Below are positions 1 to 8,162 of a DNA stretch of 64,000 bases, in pieces; the first letter of the stretch is position 1; every line of letters starts with the position of its first letter. Position numbers and translations under genes: made by a program. A model generated the notes under the pieces. The model had not been told where the DNA came from. It was given only the letters and a program-made list of their open reading frames with translations, and searched no databases. Source of the DNA: Halosimplex amylolyticum (GTDB lineage: Archaea; Halobacteriota; Halobacteria; Halobacteriales; Haloarculaceae); the NCBI RefSeq assembly GCF_051414035.1, contig NZ_JBLKNW010000001.1, positions 1,116,001 through 1,180,000 on the forward strand. Reading direction: 5' to 3'.

Positions 1-408
1 CATGTCTAGCGTCCACTCGGGCGACCACACCAGTCGCACGTCGGCGGTCGAGACCTCGTCGGGACTGCCTGCCGCTCGCTCGATCTCGTCGGTGAGCATC
101 GACCGGGCGGGACACCCCGTGTAGGTGAGCGTCATCTCCACCGTCGCGACCTCGTCGGCGACGGTCACGCCGTAGATCAGCCCGAGGTCGACGACGCTGA
201 TCGGCATCTCCGGGTCCTCGACTCCACGAAGCGCGTCCCAGACACGGGATTCGACGCCCTCCGCGCCGTCTCCTGTGGCCGGGAGATCCCGGCCGCCCCC
301 GGATTTGATATCGTGGTAATCGGTGTATGCGCACGGCGTCGGGTCAGACGCGTCCTCGTCGGGGACGTCACCGCTGGGCGCGTCGACGCCCGAATCGGCG
401 TCGCTCAC
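1..408 (-). CDS. paaD: Phenylacetyl-CoA epoxidase-associated protein PaaD (PaaJ), 3' end outside window
   Basis: Partial gene; 136 codons are visible and the C-terminus lies beyond the left edge. The start is a GTG at 406-408 whose last bases overlap the paaC stop (GTGA overlap). After a non-conserved acidic N-terminus of about 50 residues comes a DUF59/MIP18-like domain with the family core 'VEDPEMPISVVDLGLIYGV' and the 'GCPA' motif. PaaD proteins are thought to help assemble the iron or Fe-S centres of the ring-1,2-epoxidase complex PaaABC(E). The position directly after paaC in a tightly packed operon supports the name. The zinc/Fe-S-like C-terminal cysteines of the family would be outside the window and cannot be checked. 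Confidence 0.9.
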   Translation of the reverse strand, partial: MSDADSGVDAPSGDVPDEDASDPTPCAYTDYHDIKSGGGRDLPATGDGAEGVESRVWDALRGVEDPEMPISVVDLGLIYGVTVADEVATVEMTLTYTGCPARSMLTDEIERAAGSPDEVSTADVRLVWSPEWTLDM

Positions 409-1238
409 GCCTGTTCACCCCGGAGTCGTCGCACGTCGCTCCGACCCAGTTCGCGGTAGGTCTCGGTCAACTCCTCGTGGAGTGCCGACCAGTGGTCGGT
501 GTGGTTTCCATCCCGGCCTCGGACGTCGGGAAGCAACTCCGCGGGATCGTCTCCGGGGTCCAGCTGCACCGAGACGTCCAGGCTCTCCAGGAACGAGGCG
601 ACCGTATCGAGCCACTGCCCCCGCATCGATTCGAGCGACTCACCGCGGAACTCGTGGACGCGGATCGCGGACGCCTCCGGTCCCGGAGCCCACAGCGTCA
701 GCGCGTGCGGGAACAGTCGATCGGCGGCCGCCTGCACCCGCTCCCGGCCGGTCTCGTCGTCGCAGAGTCGTTCGAGCCAGTTCTGGGCGTGTTCGAGGTG
801 ATACGCCTCTTCGCTGCGGATCTTTCCCACCGGGTCGACGAGTTCCCGGATCCCCGACCCCTCGACGGCGTCGAGGCGGAGGTCCTCGGCCACGTCGTAG
901 AGGTATCCCCGGAGGATCGCGTCGGCCCAGTCGCCCTCCGCGAACGGCAACTCGACGAGCGTGCTGTGGCGGAACTCCCCCGGGTCGCGCTCCCAGACGA
1001 GCGCCTGCTCGCTGTGGCCGAGTTCGCCGAGCGCGTCGAACCACACGCGCGCGTGCCCGAGTTCGTCCTGTGCGATGTTCGAGAGCGACAGGTCCGATTC
1101 GAGGGTGGGCGCGACGACCTGCCACTCGGTGTAGCGCTCCGCGAGGACGAACTCGTCGTCGGCGAGCCTGAACAGGAGTGCCGCTGCAGCCGATCGCTCC
1201 TCGTCGTCCAGTTCGGCCAGCGCTCGGGGCTTCGCCAT
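405..1238 (-). CDS. paaC: Phenylacetyl-CoA 1,2-epoxidase, structural subunit PaaC
   Basis: 277 residues, the usual length for PaaC (PaaI). It is a ferritin-like helical protein that forms the non-catalytic partner of PaaA in the diiron monooxygenase that epoxidises phenylacetyl-CoA. Ferritin-like motifs are visible: 'AQDELGHA' near residues 57-64 and 'EEAYHLEH' near 143-150. PaaC normally supports structure rather than catalysis, so such residues do not prove iron binding. The ATG shares one base with the paaB stop codon (TGATG at 1236-1240), and its own stop overlaps the paaD start, so translation is probably coupled through the operon. Confidence 0.95.
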   Translation of the reverse strand: MAKPRALAELDDEERSAAAALLFRLADDEFVLAERYTEWQVVAPTLESDLSLSNIAQDELGHARVWFDALGELGHSEQALVWERDPGEFRHSTLVELPFAEGDWADAILRGYLYDVAEDLRLDAVEGSGIRELVDPVGKIRSEEAYHLEHAQNWLERLCDDETGRERVQAAADRLFPHALTLWAPGPEASAIRVHEFRGESLESMRGQWLDTVASFLESLDVSVQLDPGDDPAELLPDVRGRDGNHTDHWSALHEELTETYRELGRSDVRRLRGEQA

Positions 1239-1615
1239 CAGCCGTCACCTCCGTCGCTCGCGGTTTCACCGCTCGCTGTCGAGGTCTCGGTCGCGTCGCT
1301 CCCTCCGACCTCGCCACCCTCGACCGCGGCCTGCTCTCGCTCGGAGTCCGCCACTTCCTGGGCGAAGCTCGCGTCGACGTTGTACGTCGTCGCCCAGCGG
1401 TAGGCCTTGTCCGTCCGACCCCCGAACGCCGTGTCGTCCGCGTCGATCTCGGTGACCTCGTCGCTCGGGACGACCCACAGGCTGTTCGTCGTCATCCGCC
1501 GCCCGTGCTGGATCTGGGCGAACAGCGTCGCCATCTCTCGGTCGGGCGCGTGGACGTCCCCGCAGTGTTTGTGGTAGTCGCCGCGCTTGCCCTGGCGAAA
1601 GACTTCCCAGCGCAT
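1238..1615 (-). CDS. paaB: Phenylacetyl-CoA 1,2-epoxidase subunit PaaB
   Basis: 125 residues. Residues 1 to about 85 match the PaaB family ('MRWEVFRQ', 'HCGDVHAPD', 'LWVVPSDEV'), the small subunit that bridges PaaAC dimers in the epoxidase. The C-terminal 35 residues are an acidic Ser/Gly/Glu-rich tail absent from most bacterial PaaB proteins; this looks like haloarchaeal decoration. It lies 2 nt after paaA and overlaps paaC by one base. Confidence 0.94.
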   Translation of the reverse strand: MRWEVFRQGKRGDYHKHCGDVHAPDREMATLFAQIQHGRRMTTNSLWVVPSDEVTEIDADDTAFGGRTDKAYRWATTYNVDASFAQEVADSEREQAAVEGGEVGGSDATETSTASGETASDGGDG

Positions 1616-1617
1616 CC

Positions 1618-2568
1618 TCAGTCACCTCCGGCGGAGGCCGCCGCGCTCCCCGACGCGCTCGCGTCGCTCTCCTCCAGCGAGTCCCGGACCCACGCGACGG
1701 CGTCGCGCGCGTTCGCCCGCCCCTCGATCTGGTCGAGGCCTTCGGGGTACTCGTTTTTCGCGATGGCGAAGAACTCGTCCCAGTCGAGGTCGTCTTCGAC
1801 GACCTCGTAGTGGTCTCGGTCCTCGTGATACCGGATACGCGGCTCGTCGGGGATCTCCAGCCCGTACTTGCGCGCTTTCGGGACGTAGGCGTTGAGGAAC
1901 TGGTTGCGCAGTTCGTCGTTCGTCATCGTCTTCAGGCCCACGTCGGCCGCGAAGTCGTGGTGGGTGCTCTTGTCGTCGGTCGGGCCGAAGAACTGGAGGA
2001 TGCGCGGCCACCACTCGTCGAAGGCCTCCTGGAGCAACCGCTGCTCCTTGCGCGACCCCGTCGCGAGTTCGCGCATGATGTCCTCGCCGTGTTTGACGTG
2101 GAACCCCTCCTCGAAGCAGATCTTGTCCATCGCGTGCGCGTAGGGGGTCCAGCTCGACTGCTTGAGCGTCGCCTGGCGCTTCATCGCCGCGCCGTCGACG
2201 AAGAAGGCGATCATCGGCGTCTCCGCCCAGTCGGTCATCTCGTAGTGGAAGCAGTTGAGGAACTTCCCGTCTCCCCGGGCGAGTTCGTCCAGCATCTCCT
2301 CGCGAGTCTTGACGCCCAGCGCTTCCGCCGCGCGGTAGAGGAGCTGGCCGTGGCCGATCTCGTCCTGGACCTTCGCGCTGAACGCGAGCTTCCGGTCGAT
2401 GCTCGGCGACTGCCTGATGAAGGGCTTCTCCAGGTACGCCCCCATGATCTCGCTGTTCGCGTGGAACTGGAGCATCCGCGTCGCCGCCTTCCGGTACTCC
2501 GCGGGCATGTCGTCGGAAGGACCGAACTCCCTCGGTCCGGCCCGGGCTTTCGTCGCCTCTATGTTCAT
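1618..2568 (-). CDS. paaA: Phenylacetyl-CoA 1,2-epoxidase, catalytic diiron subunit PaaA
   Basis: 316 residues, close to the usual PaaA length. It is the catalytic subunit of the multicomponent monooxygenase that converts phenylacetyl-CoA to the 1,2-epoxide in aerobic phenylacetate degradation. Both ExxH diiron motifs are present: E70-x-x-H73 ('QDEIGHG') and E154-x-x-H157 ('FEEGFH'). The C-terminus ends in an Ala/Ser-rich acidic tail. It is the first gene of the minus-strand operon paaABCD; the reductase paaE and ligase paaK are not in the window and may lie to the left. The intergenic region shared with the divergent regulator holds an inverted repeat at 2589-2610 that overlaps its likely promoter. 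Confidence 0.96.
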   Translation of the reverse strand: MNIEATKARAGPREFGPSDDMPAEYRKAATRMLQFHANSEIMGAYLEKPFIRQSPSIDRKLAFSAKVQDEIGHGQLLYRAAEALGVKTREEMLDELARGDGKFLNCFHYEMTDWAETPMIAFFVDGAAMKRQATLKQSSWTPYAHAMDKICFEEGFHVKHGEDIMRELATGSRKEQRLLQEAFDEWWPRILQFFGPTDDKSTHHDFAADVGLKTMTNDELRNQFLNAYVPKARKYGLEIPDEPRIRYHEDRDHYEVVEDDLDWDEFFAIAKNEYPEGLDQIEGRANARDAVAWVRDSLEESDASASGSAAASAGGD

Positions 2569-2588
2569 ATTAATCGTTACGGTTCTGT

Positions 2589-2610
2589 GGCGGGTACGTA
2601 TTCACCCGCC
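2589..2610. promoter_or_regulatory. Inverted repeat, candidate operator between paaA and the HTH-10 gene
   Basis: A perfect 7-bp inverted repeat, GGCGGGT-N8-ACCCGCC, sits in the 84-bp divergent promoter region. It lies 21 to 42 bp upstream of the paaA start, over the place where the paaA TATA element should be, and just upstream of the TATA box of the regulator gene. Binding there could repress paa or regulate both directions. This is inference from position and symmetry. Confidence 0.5.
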
Positions 2611-2621
2611 TATATCGCGGG

Positions 2622-2629
2622 TTTATATA
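2622..2629 (+). promoter_or_regulatory. TATA box of the HTH-10 regulator gene
   Basis: TTTATATA ends 24 bp before the ATG at 2653. The spacing predicts transcription starting at or next to the start codon, that is, a leaderless mRNA, and it decides the start of the regulator. Confidence 0.7.
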
Positions 2630-2652
2630 CGCGGGGGTCGAACGATCCGGGG

Positions 2653-3291
2653 ATGATCGACCAGTGTCTCGCGGTCGAGTTCCGGGTGACGGGCAACGAC
2701 TGCCCGGTCGCGCGAGCGTCGGAAGCGGCCGCGACGACAGTCGATGCGCGGCCGCCACAGCTCCGTGCTGACGGCAACGCGCTGGTCCACTGCAGCGGCC
2801 CCGCCGACTCTGGCGTCGCCGAGGCGCTCGACGACGACGACCGCGTCCGCTACCTCCACGTCGCGCGGGCGAACGGTCGCGAGACGTATCGCTGCCTGTC
2901 GAAGGCCCCCTGCGTGGTCCACGAACTGACGAACGCGGGCTTTCTCGCGGAGTCGATCCGGTACCGCGACGGCGAGGAGTTCTACAGCGGCGCCGTCGTC
3001 GGGCGCGAGGTCCTGCAGGGCGTGCTCGAAGCGGCCGGCGACGCCGTCGGCGTCACCATCGAGCGGGCCACGCCCCTCGGCCCGGACGGCGAACCGTCCG
3101 TCTCGGCCCACTGGAATCTCACGCCAGCGCAGGTCGCAGCCGTCGAAGTCGGCCTGGAGACCGGGTACTTCGCGGTGCCCAGAGAGGCGACGGCCTCCGA
3201 CGCCGCGGCCGAACTCGGGATCAGCAAGTCGGCCTTTCTCGAACGCGTCCACCGGGCACAGGCGTCGATTTTCGGCCAGATATTCGGATGA
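2653..3291 (+). CDS. HTH-10 (bacterio-opsin activator-like) transcriptional regulator
   Basis: 212 residues. The N-terminal part is the sensor-like domain found in short haloarchaeal Bat-type regulators; the C-terminal 55 residues are an HTH-10 DNA-binding domain ('LTPAQVAAVEVGLETGYF', then 'DAAAELGISKSAFLERVHRA'). The open frame continues upstream across the promoter and into the antisense of paaA, but the ATG at 2653 fits both the TATA box and family length. It is divergent from paaABCD with only 84 bp between starts, which suggests that it controls the paa operon. The ligand is unknown. Confidence is high for the family and moderate for the target. Confidence 0.88.
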   Translation: MIDQCLAVEFRVTGNDCPVARASEAAATTVDARPPQLRADGNALVHCSGPADSGVAEALDDDDRVRYLHVARANGRETYRCLSKAPCVVHELTNAGFLAESIRYRDGEEFYSGAVVGREVLQGVLEAAGDAVGVTIERATPLGPDGEPSVSAHWNLTPAQVAAVEVGLETGYFAVPREATASDAAAELGISKSAFLERVHRAQASIFGQIFG

Positions 3292-3386
3292 TGCCCGTCG
3301 CTTTCGTCGTCGCGGTTTCCGGGCGTACTCGTGGCCGTAAACCGGAAATCGCTATATCGATTCCCGGCAGTCCCCATGTGAACGCG

Positions 3387-3452
3387 GTGCGTTCGCCGTG
3401 CGCTCGCCGTGCGTTCGCCGTGCGCTCGCCGTGCGTTCGCCGTGCGCTCGCC
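3387..3452. repeat. Minisatellite: six 11-bp units
   Basis: Six head-to-tail copies of GTGCG(T/C)TCGCC, strictly alternating T and C at the sixth base, so the true period is 22 bp times three. The array lies in the 293-bp intergenic region between the HTH-10 gene and the acyl-CoA synthetase, about 100 bp upstream of the latter's TATA box. No function is evident; slippage would make its copy number variable between strains. Confidence 0.9.
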
Positions 3453-3551
3453 ATACGGACCGCCACGCTCGCGTCGACGGCGTGCGACAGCCAGAAACAA
3501 ACCGATCGTTTGTGATCGTTCAACGAACGATAGTTGGTCGGGGGTTCGATA

Positions 3552-3559
3552 ACATATAT
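3552..3559 (+). promoter_or_regulatory. TATA box of the acyl-CoA synthetase gene
   Basis: ACATATAT, 26-33 bp before the ATG at 3585. This spacing selects that ATG over the ATG codons further upstream in the same frame, one of which overlaps the box. Confidence 0.65.
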
Positions 3560-3584
3560 CATGCAGCGTGGCTTACGCCGTGCT

Positions 3585-5573
3585 ATGGCTTCTCCTGAGC
3601 CCACGGGCGAGTGGTGGGCCGCGGAGCAGTCCTACACCGACGAGGTCGTCGGGACGGACACGCTCGCGGCGATGTACGAGGCCGCGGCCGACCGGTACGC
3701 CCAGGCCACGGCCCAGCGGTACAAAGGCAGCGTCTACGACCGTTCGCTCACACCGGAGGTCATCCCGGCGGCACCGCCCGGGGAGTTCACCGACATCACG
3801 TACATGGAGATGCGATCCGTCGTCCGCCGGCTCGCCGCCGGGTTCCGCGACCTCGGCGTCGAGGCGGGCGACCGCGTGGCGATCCTCGCCGAGACCAGGA
3901 TGGAGTGGGCGCTCGCCGACTTCGCGGTCCTCGCGGCCGGCGGCGTCGTGACGACGGTCTACACGGACTCCTCGCCGAAACAGGTCCGCTACCTGCTCGA
4001 CGACCCGGACGCGACGGGCGTCGTCGCCGGCGACGAGTCGCTCCTCGAACGCGTCCAGGAGGTCGAAGACGACCTCGATCTCTCCTTCTCGGTCGTCATG
4101 GACGAGTGCGCCCCGGACGGTCCGGCCGCCGACCGCGACGACGTGCTGACGCTGGCCGAACTACACGACCGCGGCGACGAGACCTTCGACCTGGAGTCCT
4201 ACGAGAGCTGGATCGCCGAGCGCGATCCCGACGATCTGGCGAGCATCATCTACACGTCGGGGACGACCGGCCAGCCCAAGGGCGTGCGGCTCACTCACCG
4301 CAACTTCCGGTCGAACGTCAACCAGTGCCGCAAGCGGATGGGGCCGCGCCCGGACAAGGAGGACGTCCCGGTGCTCGACGACGACTCCAGGTCGATCTCT
4401 TTTCTCCCACTCGCGCACGTTTTCGAGCGCCTCTCGGGTCACTTTCTGATGTTCGCGTCGGGCGCGGCGGTCGGCTACGCGGAGAGCCCGGACACCCTCC
4501 CCGAGGACCTCGAACTGCTCCGGCCGACCTCCGGCGCCAGCGTGCCTCGCGTGTACGAGCGTATCTTCGACAACATGCGCGAACAGGCCAGCGACTCCGC
4601 CGCGAAAGAGCGGATCTTCGAGTGGGCGGTGGACGTGGCACGCGACTACGCACGCGCCGACGAACCGGGACTCGGGCTGCGGGCGAAACACGCGGTCGCC
4701 GACCGGCTCGTCTACTCGACGGTCAAGGAACGCCTCGGCGGCGAGGTCGAGTTCCTCGTCAGCGGCGGCGGCAGCCTCAGCGAGGAACTCGCGCAGATGT
4801 TCCTCGGCATGGGGATCCCCGTCGTCGAGGGGTACGGCCTCACCGAGACGTCGCCGGTCATCTCCGTTAACCCGCCGGAGGCGATCCGTCCGGGGACGAT
4901 GGGTCCCCCCGTCGTCGACGTCGACGCGCGCGTCGACGAGTCCGCCGTCGGCCCGGACCAGTTCCCCGAGGCAGCGGGCCCGGTCGGCGAACTGGAAGTC
5001 GATGGCCCGAACGTGACCGAGGGCTACTGGAACGCACCGGGCGAAACCGAGGCGGCGTTCACCGAGGACGGGTACTTCCGGACGGGCGACATCGTCGAGG
5101 TCACCCCCGAGGGGTACCTCCGCTACAAGGACAGGCTGAAACAGCTGGTCGTGCTCTCGACGGGGAAGAACGTCGCGCCGGGACCGATCGAGGACCGGTT
5201 CGCCACCAGCGACCGCGTCGACCAGCTGATGGTCGTCGGCGACGAGCGCAAGTTCATCGGCGCCGTCGTGGTGCCCAACTTCGAGGCGCTGCGCCGCTGG
5301 GCGGACCGCGAGGGCATCGACCTGCCCGACGACGACGAGGCCGTCTGTCGCGACGAGCGCGTCCGCGAGTGGGTCGGCGAGGCCATCGAGGAGGTCAACG
5401 CGGACCTGGAACGCGTCGAGCGGATCAAGCAGTTCGAACTCGTCTCCCGGGAGTGGACCGCCGAGAACGACCTGCTCACCCCCTCGATGAAGAAGAAACG
5501 GCGGAACATCCGCCACGTCCACGACGACGCCATCGAGCGGATCTACGAGGAGCCGCGGGCACAGGCGGACTGA
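3585..5573 (+). CDS. Long-chain acyl-CoA synthetase (AMP-forming, FadD15-like)
   Basis: 662 residues, typical of long-chain fatty acid-CoA ligases and much longer than PaaK phenylacetate-CoA ligases (about 430), so it is probably not the phenylacetate ligase despite its neighbours. ANL-superfamily motifs are clear: the P-loop-like 'YTSGTTGQPKG' at residues 223-233, 'YGLTETSP' at 417-424, and a C-terminal 'YKDRLKQLVVLSTGKNVAP' hinge region. It activates a carboxylic acid with ATP and CoA; the substrate cannot be read from the sequence. The start follows a TATA box about 27 bp upstream, consistent with a leaderless transcript. Confidence 0.93.
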   Translation: MASPEPTGEWWAAEQSYTDEVVGTDTLAAMYEAAADRYAQATAQRYKGSVYDRSLTPEVIPAAPPGEFTDITYMEMRSVVRRLAAGFRDLGVEAGDRVAILAETRMEWALADFAVLAAGGVVTTVYTDSSPKQVRYLLDDPDATGVVAGDESLLERVQEVEDDLDLSFSVVMDECAPDGPAADRDDVLTLAELHDRGDETFDLESYESWIAERDPDDLASIIYTSGTTGQPKGVRLTHRNFRSNVNQCRKRMGPRPDKEDVPVLDDDSRSISFLPLAHVFERLSGHFLMFASGAAVGYAESPDTLPEDLELLRPTSGASVPRVYERIFDNMREQASDSAAKERIFEWAVDVARDYARADEPGLGLRAKHAVADRLVYSTVKERLGGEVEFLVSGGGSLSEELAQMFLGMGIPVVEGYGLTETSPVISVNPPEAIRPGTMGPPVVDVDARVDESAVGPDQFPEAAGPVGELEVDGPNVTEGYWNAPGETEAAFTEDGYFRTGDIVEVTPEGYLRYKDRLKQLVVLSTGKNVAPGPIEDRFATSDRVDQLMVVGDERKFIGAVVVPNFEALRRWADREGIDLPDDDEAVCRDERVREWVGEAIEEVNADLERVERIKQFELVSREWTAENDLLTPSMKKKRRNIRHVHDDAIERIYEEPRAQAD

Positions 5574-5664
5574 CCGCAGCGGTCGACCGGCGGTGGTTCT
5601 CGGTGGGTGCGTCAGACGGAGCGATGACGTAACCGCTTTGCCGGATGCACGCGCAGTGGCCCCT

Positions 5665-6897
5665 ATGACACCGAGCGGCGGGCGATACGACGCGATCGTC
5701 CTGGGGGTCGGGGGCGTCGGGAGCGCGGCGACGTACCACCTCGCGCGGCGAGGCGCCGACGTGCTGGGACTGGAACGGTTCGACGTGCCCCACGCCCGCG
5801 GCTCGTCGCACGGCCGCACGAGACTCCTCCAGCGGCTGCTCGACGTCGAGCCCGCCACGATGGCGCTGGCCGACCGCGCACACGAGGGGTGGCGCGACCT
5901 CGAACGCGAGACCGGGACCGACCTGTTGACCGACACCGGGTCGCTCGCAGTCGCCGTCGGGGGCGAAGAACCTGTGGACAGCGCCCGACGCGCGTGCGAG
6001 CGCCACGACCTCGCGTTCGACACGCTCACCGGCGCCGAACTGGCCGAGCGCTTTCCGGCCTACCAGTTCCCCGACGGGGCCCAGGCGCTCTACCAGCCAG
6101 ACGGCGCGGTCGTCGCCTCCGAGCGCGGCGTCGTGGCCCACGTCTCCGCGGCGCTCTCGGAGGGCGCGACGGTGCAGGCACGCGAACGGGTCGTCGACTG
6201 GTCGCGGACAGCCGAGGGCGTGCGCGTCGACACCGACCGCGACTCGTACCTGGCGGACCGACTCGTCGTGACCGCCGGCCCCTGGGCCGCCCAGTCGGTC
6301 GACGCCCTCGACGGCGTTCTCGAGCCCTGTCGCCACGCGACCGCCTGGTTCGCGCCGAGCGCCGGCCCACGGGTGAACCACGACGCCGAAGTCCGGGACG
6401 GTGCGGACGAAGCGGACCGGGGTAGCGCCGATTCCGAGACCGAGGGAGCGGTCGATGGTTCCCCCGAAGTCGTCCGGACCGACGGCGATCCCGTGCCGCC
6501 GTTCGTCGCGACCGTCGAGGGCGAGAACTACTACGGCGTGCCCGGGGTGTACCTGCCGGGGATGAAGTTCGGCCGTGCGGACTTCCGACCGACCGACCCG
6601 GACAATCTCGCGGAGCCGACGCAGGCCGACGAGCGGCCGCTCCGAGCGTTCGCGGACAGCTACGTCCCCGGCGCGGCGGGGTCGACGCTCCGACTCGACA
6701 CCGGGCTGGTCACCAACTCCCCCGACGGCCAGTTCGTCGTCGACACGCTGGCGGAGGGGCGCGTCGCCGTCGCCGCCGGGCTCTCGGGTCGGGGGTACAA
6801 GTTCGCGCCCGCGCTGGGAGCGGTGCTCGCGGACCTGACCCTCGACGGCGAGACCGACGCGGACGTCTCGGCGTTCGGGCTCGACCGGTTCGCGTAG
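5665..6897 (+). CDS. FAD-dependent oxidase of the MSOX/SolA (sarcosine or N-methyltryptophan oxidase) family
   Basis: 410 residues. The N-terminus carries an FAD-binding Rossmann motif G14-x-G16-x-x-G19, followed by 'SSHGRTRLLQR', typical of monomeric sarcosine oxidase and N-methyltryptophan oxidase. The C-terminal 'AGLSGRGYKFAPALG' also fits. In MSOX the FAD is covalently bound to a Cys just before a 'YTxTPD' segment; here the equivalent stretch reads 'GLVTNSPD', with Gly347 near the expected Cys, so FAD is probably non-covalent. An acidic insertion of about 30 residues occurs near residues 240-270. The true substrate is unknown. The gene stands alone, meeting the minus-strand DUF5305 gene tail to tail. 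Confidence 0.85.
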   Translation: MTPSGGRYDAIVLGVGGVGSAATYHLARRGADVLGLERFDVPHARGSSHGRTRLLQRLLDVEPATMALADRAHEGWRDLERETGTDLLTDTGSLAVAVGGEEPVDSARRACERHDLAFDTLTGAELAERFPAYQFPDGAQALYQPDGAVVASERGVVAHVSAALSEGATVQARERVVDWSRTAEGVRVDTDRDSYLADRLVVTAGPWAAQSVDALDGVLEPCRHATAWFAPSAGPRVNHDAEVRDGADEADRGSADSETEGAVDGSPEVVRTDGDPVPPFVATVEGENYYGVPGVYLPGMKFGRADFRPTDPDNLAEPTQADERPLRAFADSYVPGAAGSTLRLDTGLVTNSPDGQFVVDTLAEGRVAVAAGLSGRGYKFAPALGAVLADLTLDGETDADVSAFGLDRFA

Positions 6898-6898
6898 C

Positions 6899-8119
6899 TC
6901 AGTTCTCGCTCGCCGGCGGCGAACTCCCGTCATCGGCCGCGACGTCGTCCGCGCCGTCGCCGTCGACGGCGCCGACCGGGTCGCCGTCGTCCCGCACCGA
7001 GCCGCCGAACCGCGCGCCGCTCACGTTCGACGCCCCCGTGTGATCTGCGGTGTCGGACCGGAACTCGTAGCGAGTCTCACCGTCGAGGACGACGTACGTC
7101 GACGAATTTACGTCCTCGATCACGCGCCGGTCCGAGTCGATCGCGACGTCGACCAGGTCTTCGAGCGAGTCGAGGGTGACGACGCGGTCCTCGTCCCCGG
7201 GCGGGAGGTGACCGACGGAGATCCACTCGTCGAACGAGTCGCGCTCGCGCTGGACGGCGATGGCGGACGCGACGCGACTCGGCACGTCGAGACGGCCGGT
7301 CCGGTCCGTCCACACGAGCGCGGCGACACCGGCGACGCCGAGGAGAGCGATCAGGATCGACCCGTACTCGCGGACGGGATCGGCCTCCACGGGCACCGAG
7401 ACCGATTCGCTGACTGGTTTCTGTGCGGGGCCCGACGCGTTGACCGAGACGTCGTAGGTCCCCTGTTCGGGCGAAATTTCGATCTGTTCGGTCCGTTCGT
7501 CGACCAGTCGGTCTCCCTCCAGCGTCGTCACTGCCTCGGTCTCGGCCACGATCACTACTTCGATCCGACCGCGGACTGTCTGGAGATCCTCACGGGCTGC
7601 TCGTCCGTATTCGATGCGTTCGGTGACGTTCGCCTGGAACGGAACTCGATGAGCACCGTCGGCGGGCACCGAGGCGGTGTCCGCGGACGCGAGCGGTTCG
7701 GTTTCGCGCCAGAGCACGCCACCGTTCGAGTCTCGAGTTACGGCACGGACGACGAGCGTCAGGTCGGTGGTGACGCGGGCAGTGTCAGCATCGCCGCCGT
7801 GTTCGTACCGGTAGGTGCCGTTGAGGACCGGGGTGACCGAACTGAAGTACGTCGAGCGATTGCGGAGGAGTTCGCCCCGGTCGAACGGGCGTGCGTCCCG
7901 CTGGACGACGGCGGCGTGGTCGAAGCCGCTGTCGGTAGTCCACGTCGCGACGACTCGCTGTTCGGTCGTCGTGTCCGGCCCGGTGTGGGCGCCGACGGCG
8001 ACGACGGCGCCGCCCACCGCGAGGAGCAGGCAGAGTCCAACGGCGAGCACGAAGTGGGACGAACAGACGTGTCGCACCCTGTCGGCGGTCGTCGGCCCGT
8101 CCTCGGCAGTCATCGTCAT
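6899..8119 (-). CDS. DUF5305-type membrane protein of the SipW-linked surface module
   Basis: 406 residues with two membrane segments (about 24-45 and 252-270). Between them is a roughly 205-residue extracellular domain rich in Thr/Val/Asp; the C-terminal 135 residues should be cytoplasmic and end in a disordered acidic tail. The fold resembles haloarchaeal DUF5305 proteins, which often lie next to SipW-like signal peptidases. A TATA-like element (CTTTTAG on the minus strand, 8138-8145) is about 26 bp upstream of the start, so the mRNA is probably leaderless. It heads the leftward half of the module, and a role in handling or anchoring the exported proteins is inference from the neighbourhood only. 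Confidence 0.75.
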   Translation of the reverse strand: MTMTAEDGPTTADRVRHVCSSHFVLAVGLCLLLAVGGAVVAVGAHTGPDTTTEQRVVATWTTDSGFDHAAVVQRDARPFDRGELLRNRSTYFSSVTPVLNGTYRYEHGGDADTARVTTDLTLVVRAVTRDSNGGVLWRETEPLASADTASVPADGAHRVPFQANVTERIEYGRAAREDLQTVRGRIEVVIVAETEAVTTLEGDRLVDERTEQIEISPEQGTYDVSVNASGPAQKPVSESVSVPVEADPVREYGSILIALLGVAGVAALVWTDRTGRLDVPSRVASAIAVQRERDSFDEWISVGHLPPGDEDRVVTLDSLEDLVDVAIDSDRRVIEDVNSSTYVVLDGETRYEFRSDTADHTGASNVSGARFGGSVRDDGDPVGAVDGDGADDVAADDGSSPPASEN

Positions 8120-8162
8120 CCGTATCTCACGGCCCGGCTAAAAGAGGTGACGGTCGCCCGGG

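Noticed and set aside
1810..2652. Upstream extension of the HTH-10 gene
   Set aside because: The extension is the antisense of paaA and crosses a TATA box placed exactly for the ATG at 2653.
3585..5573. Acyl-CoA synthetase as the phenylacetate-CoA ligase PaaK
   Set aside because: At 662 residues it is about 230 longer than PaaK and resembles FadD15-type enzymes; proximity to paa genes alone is not enough.
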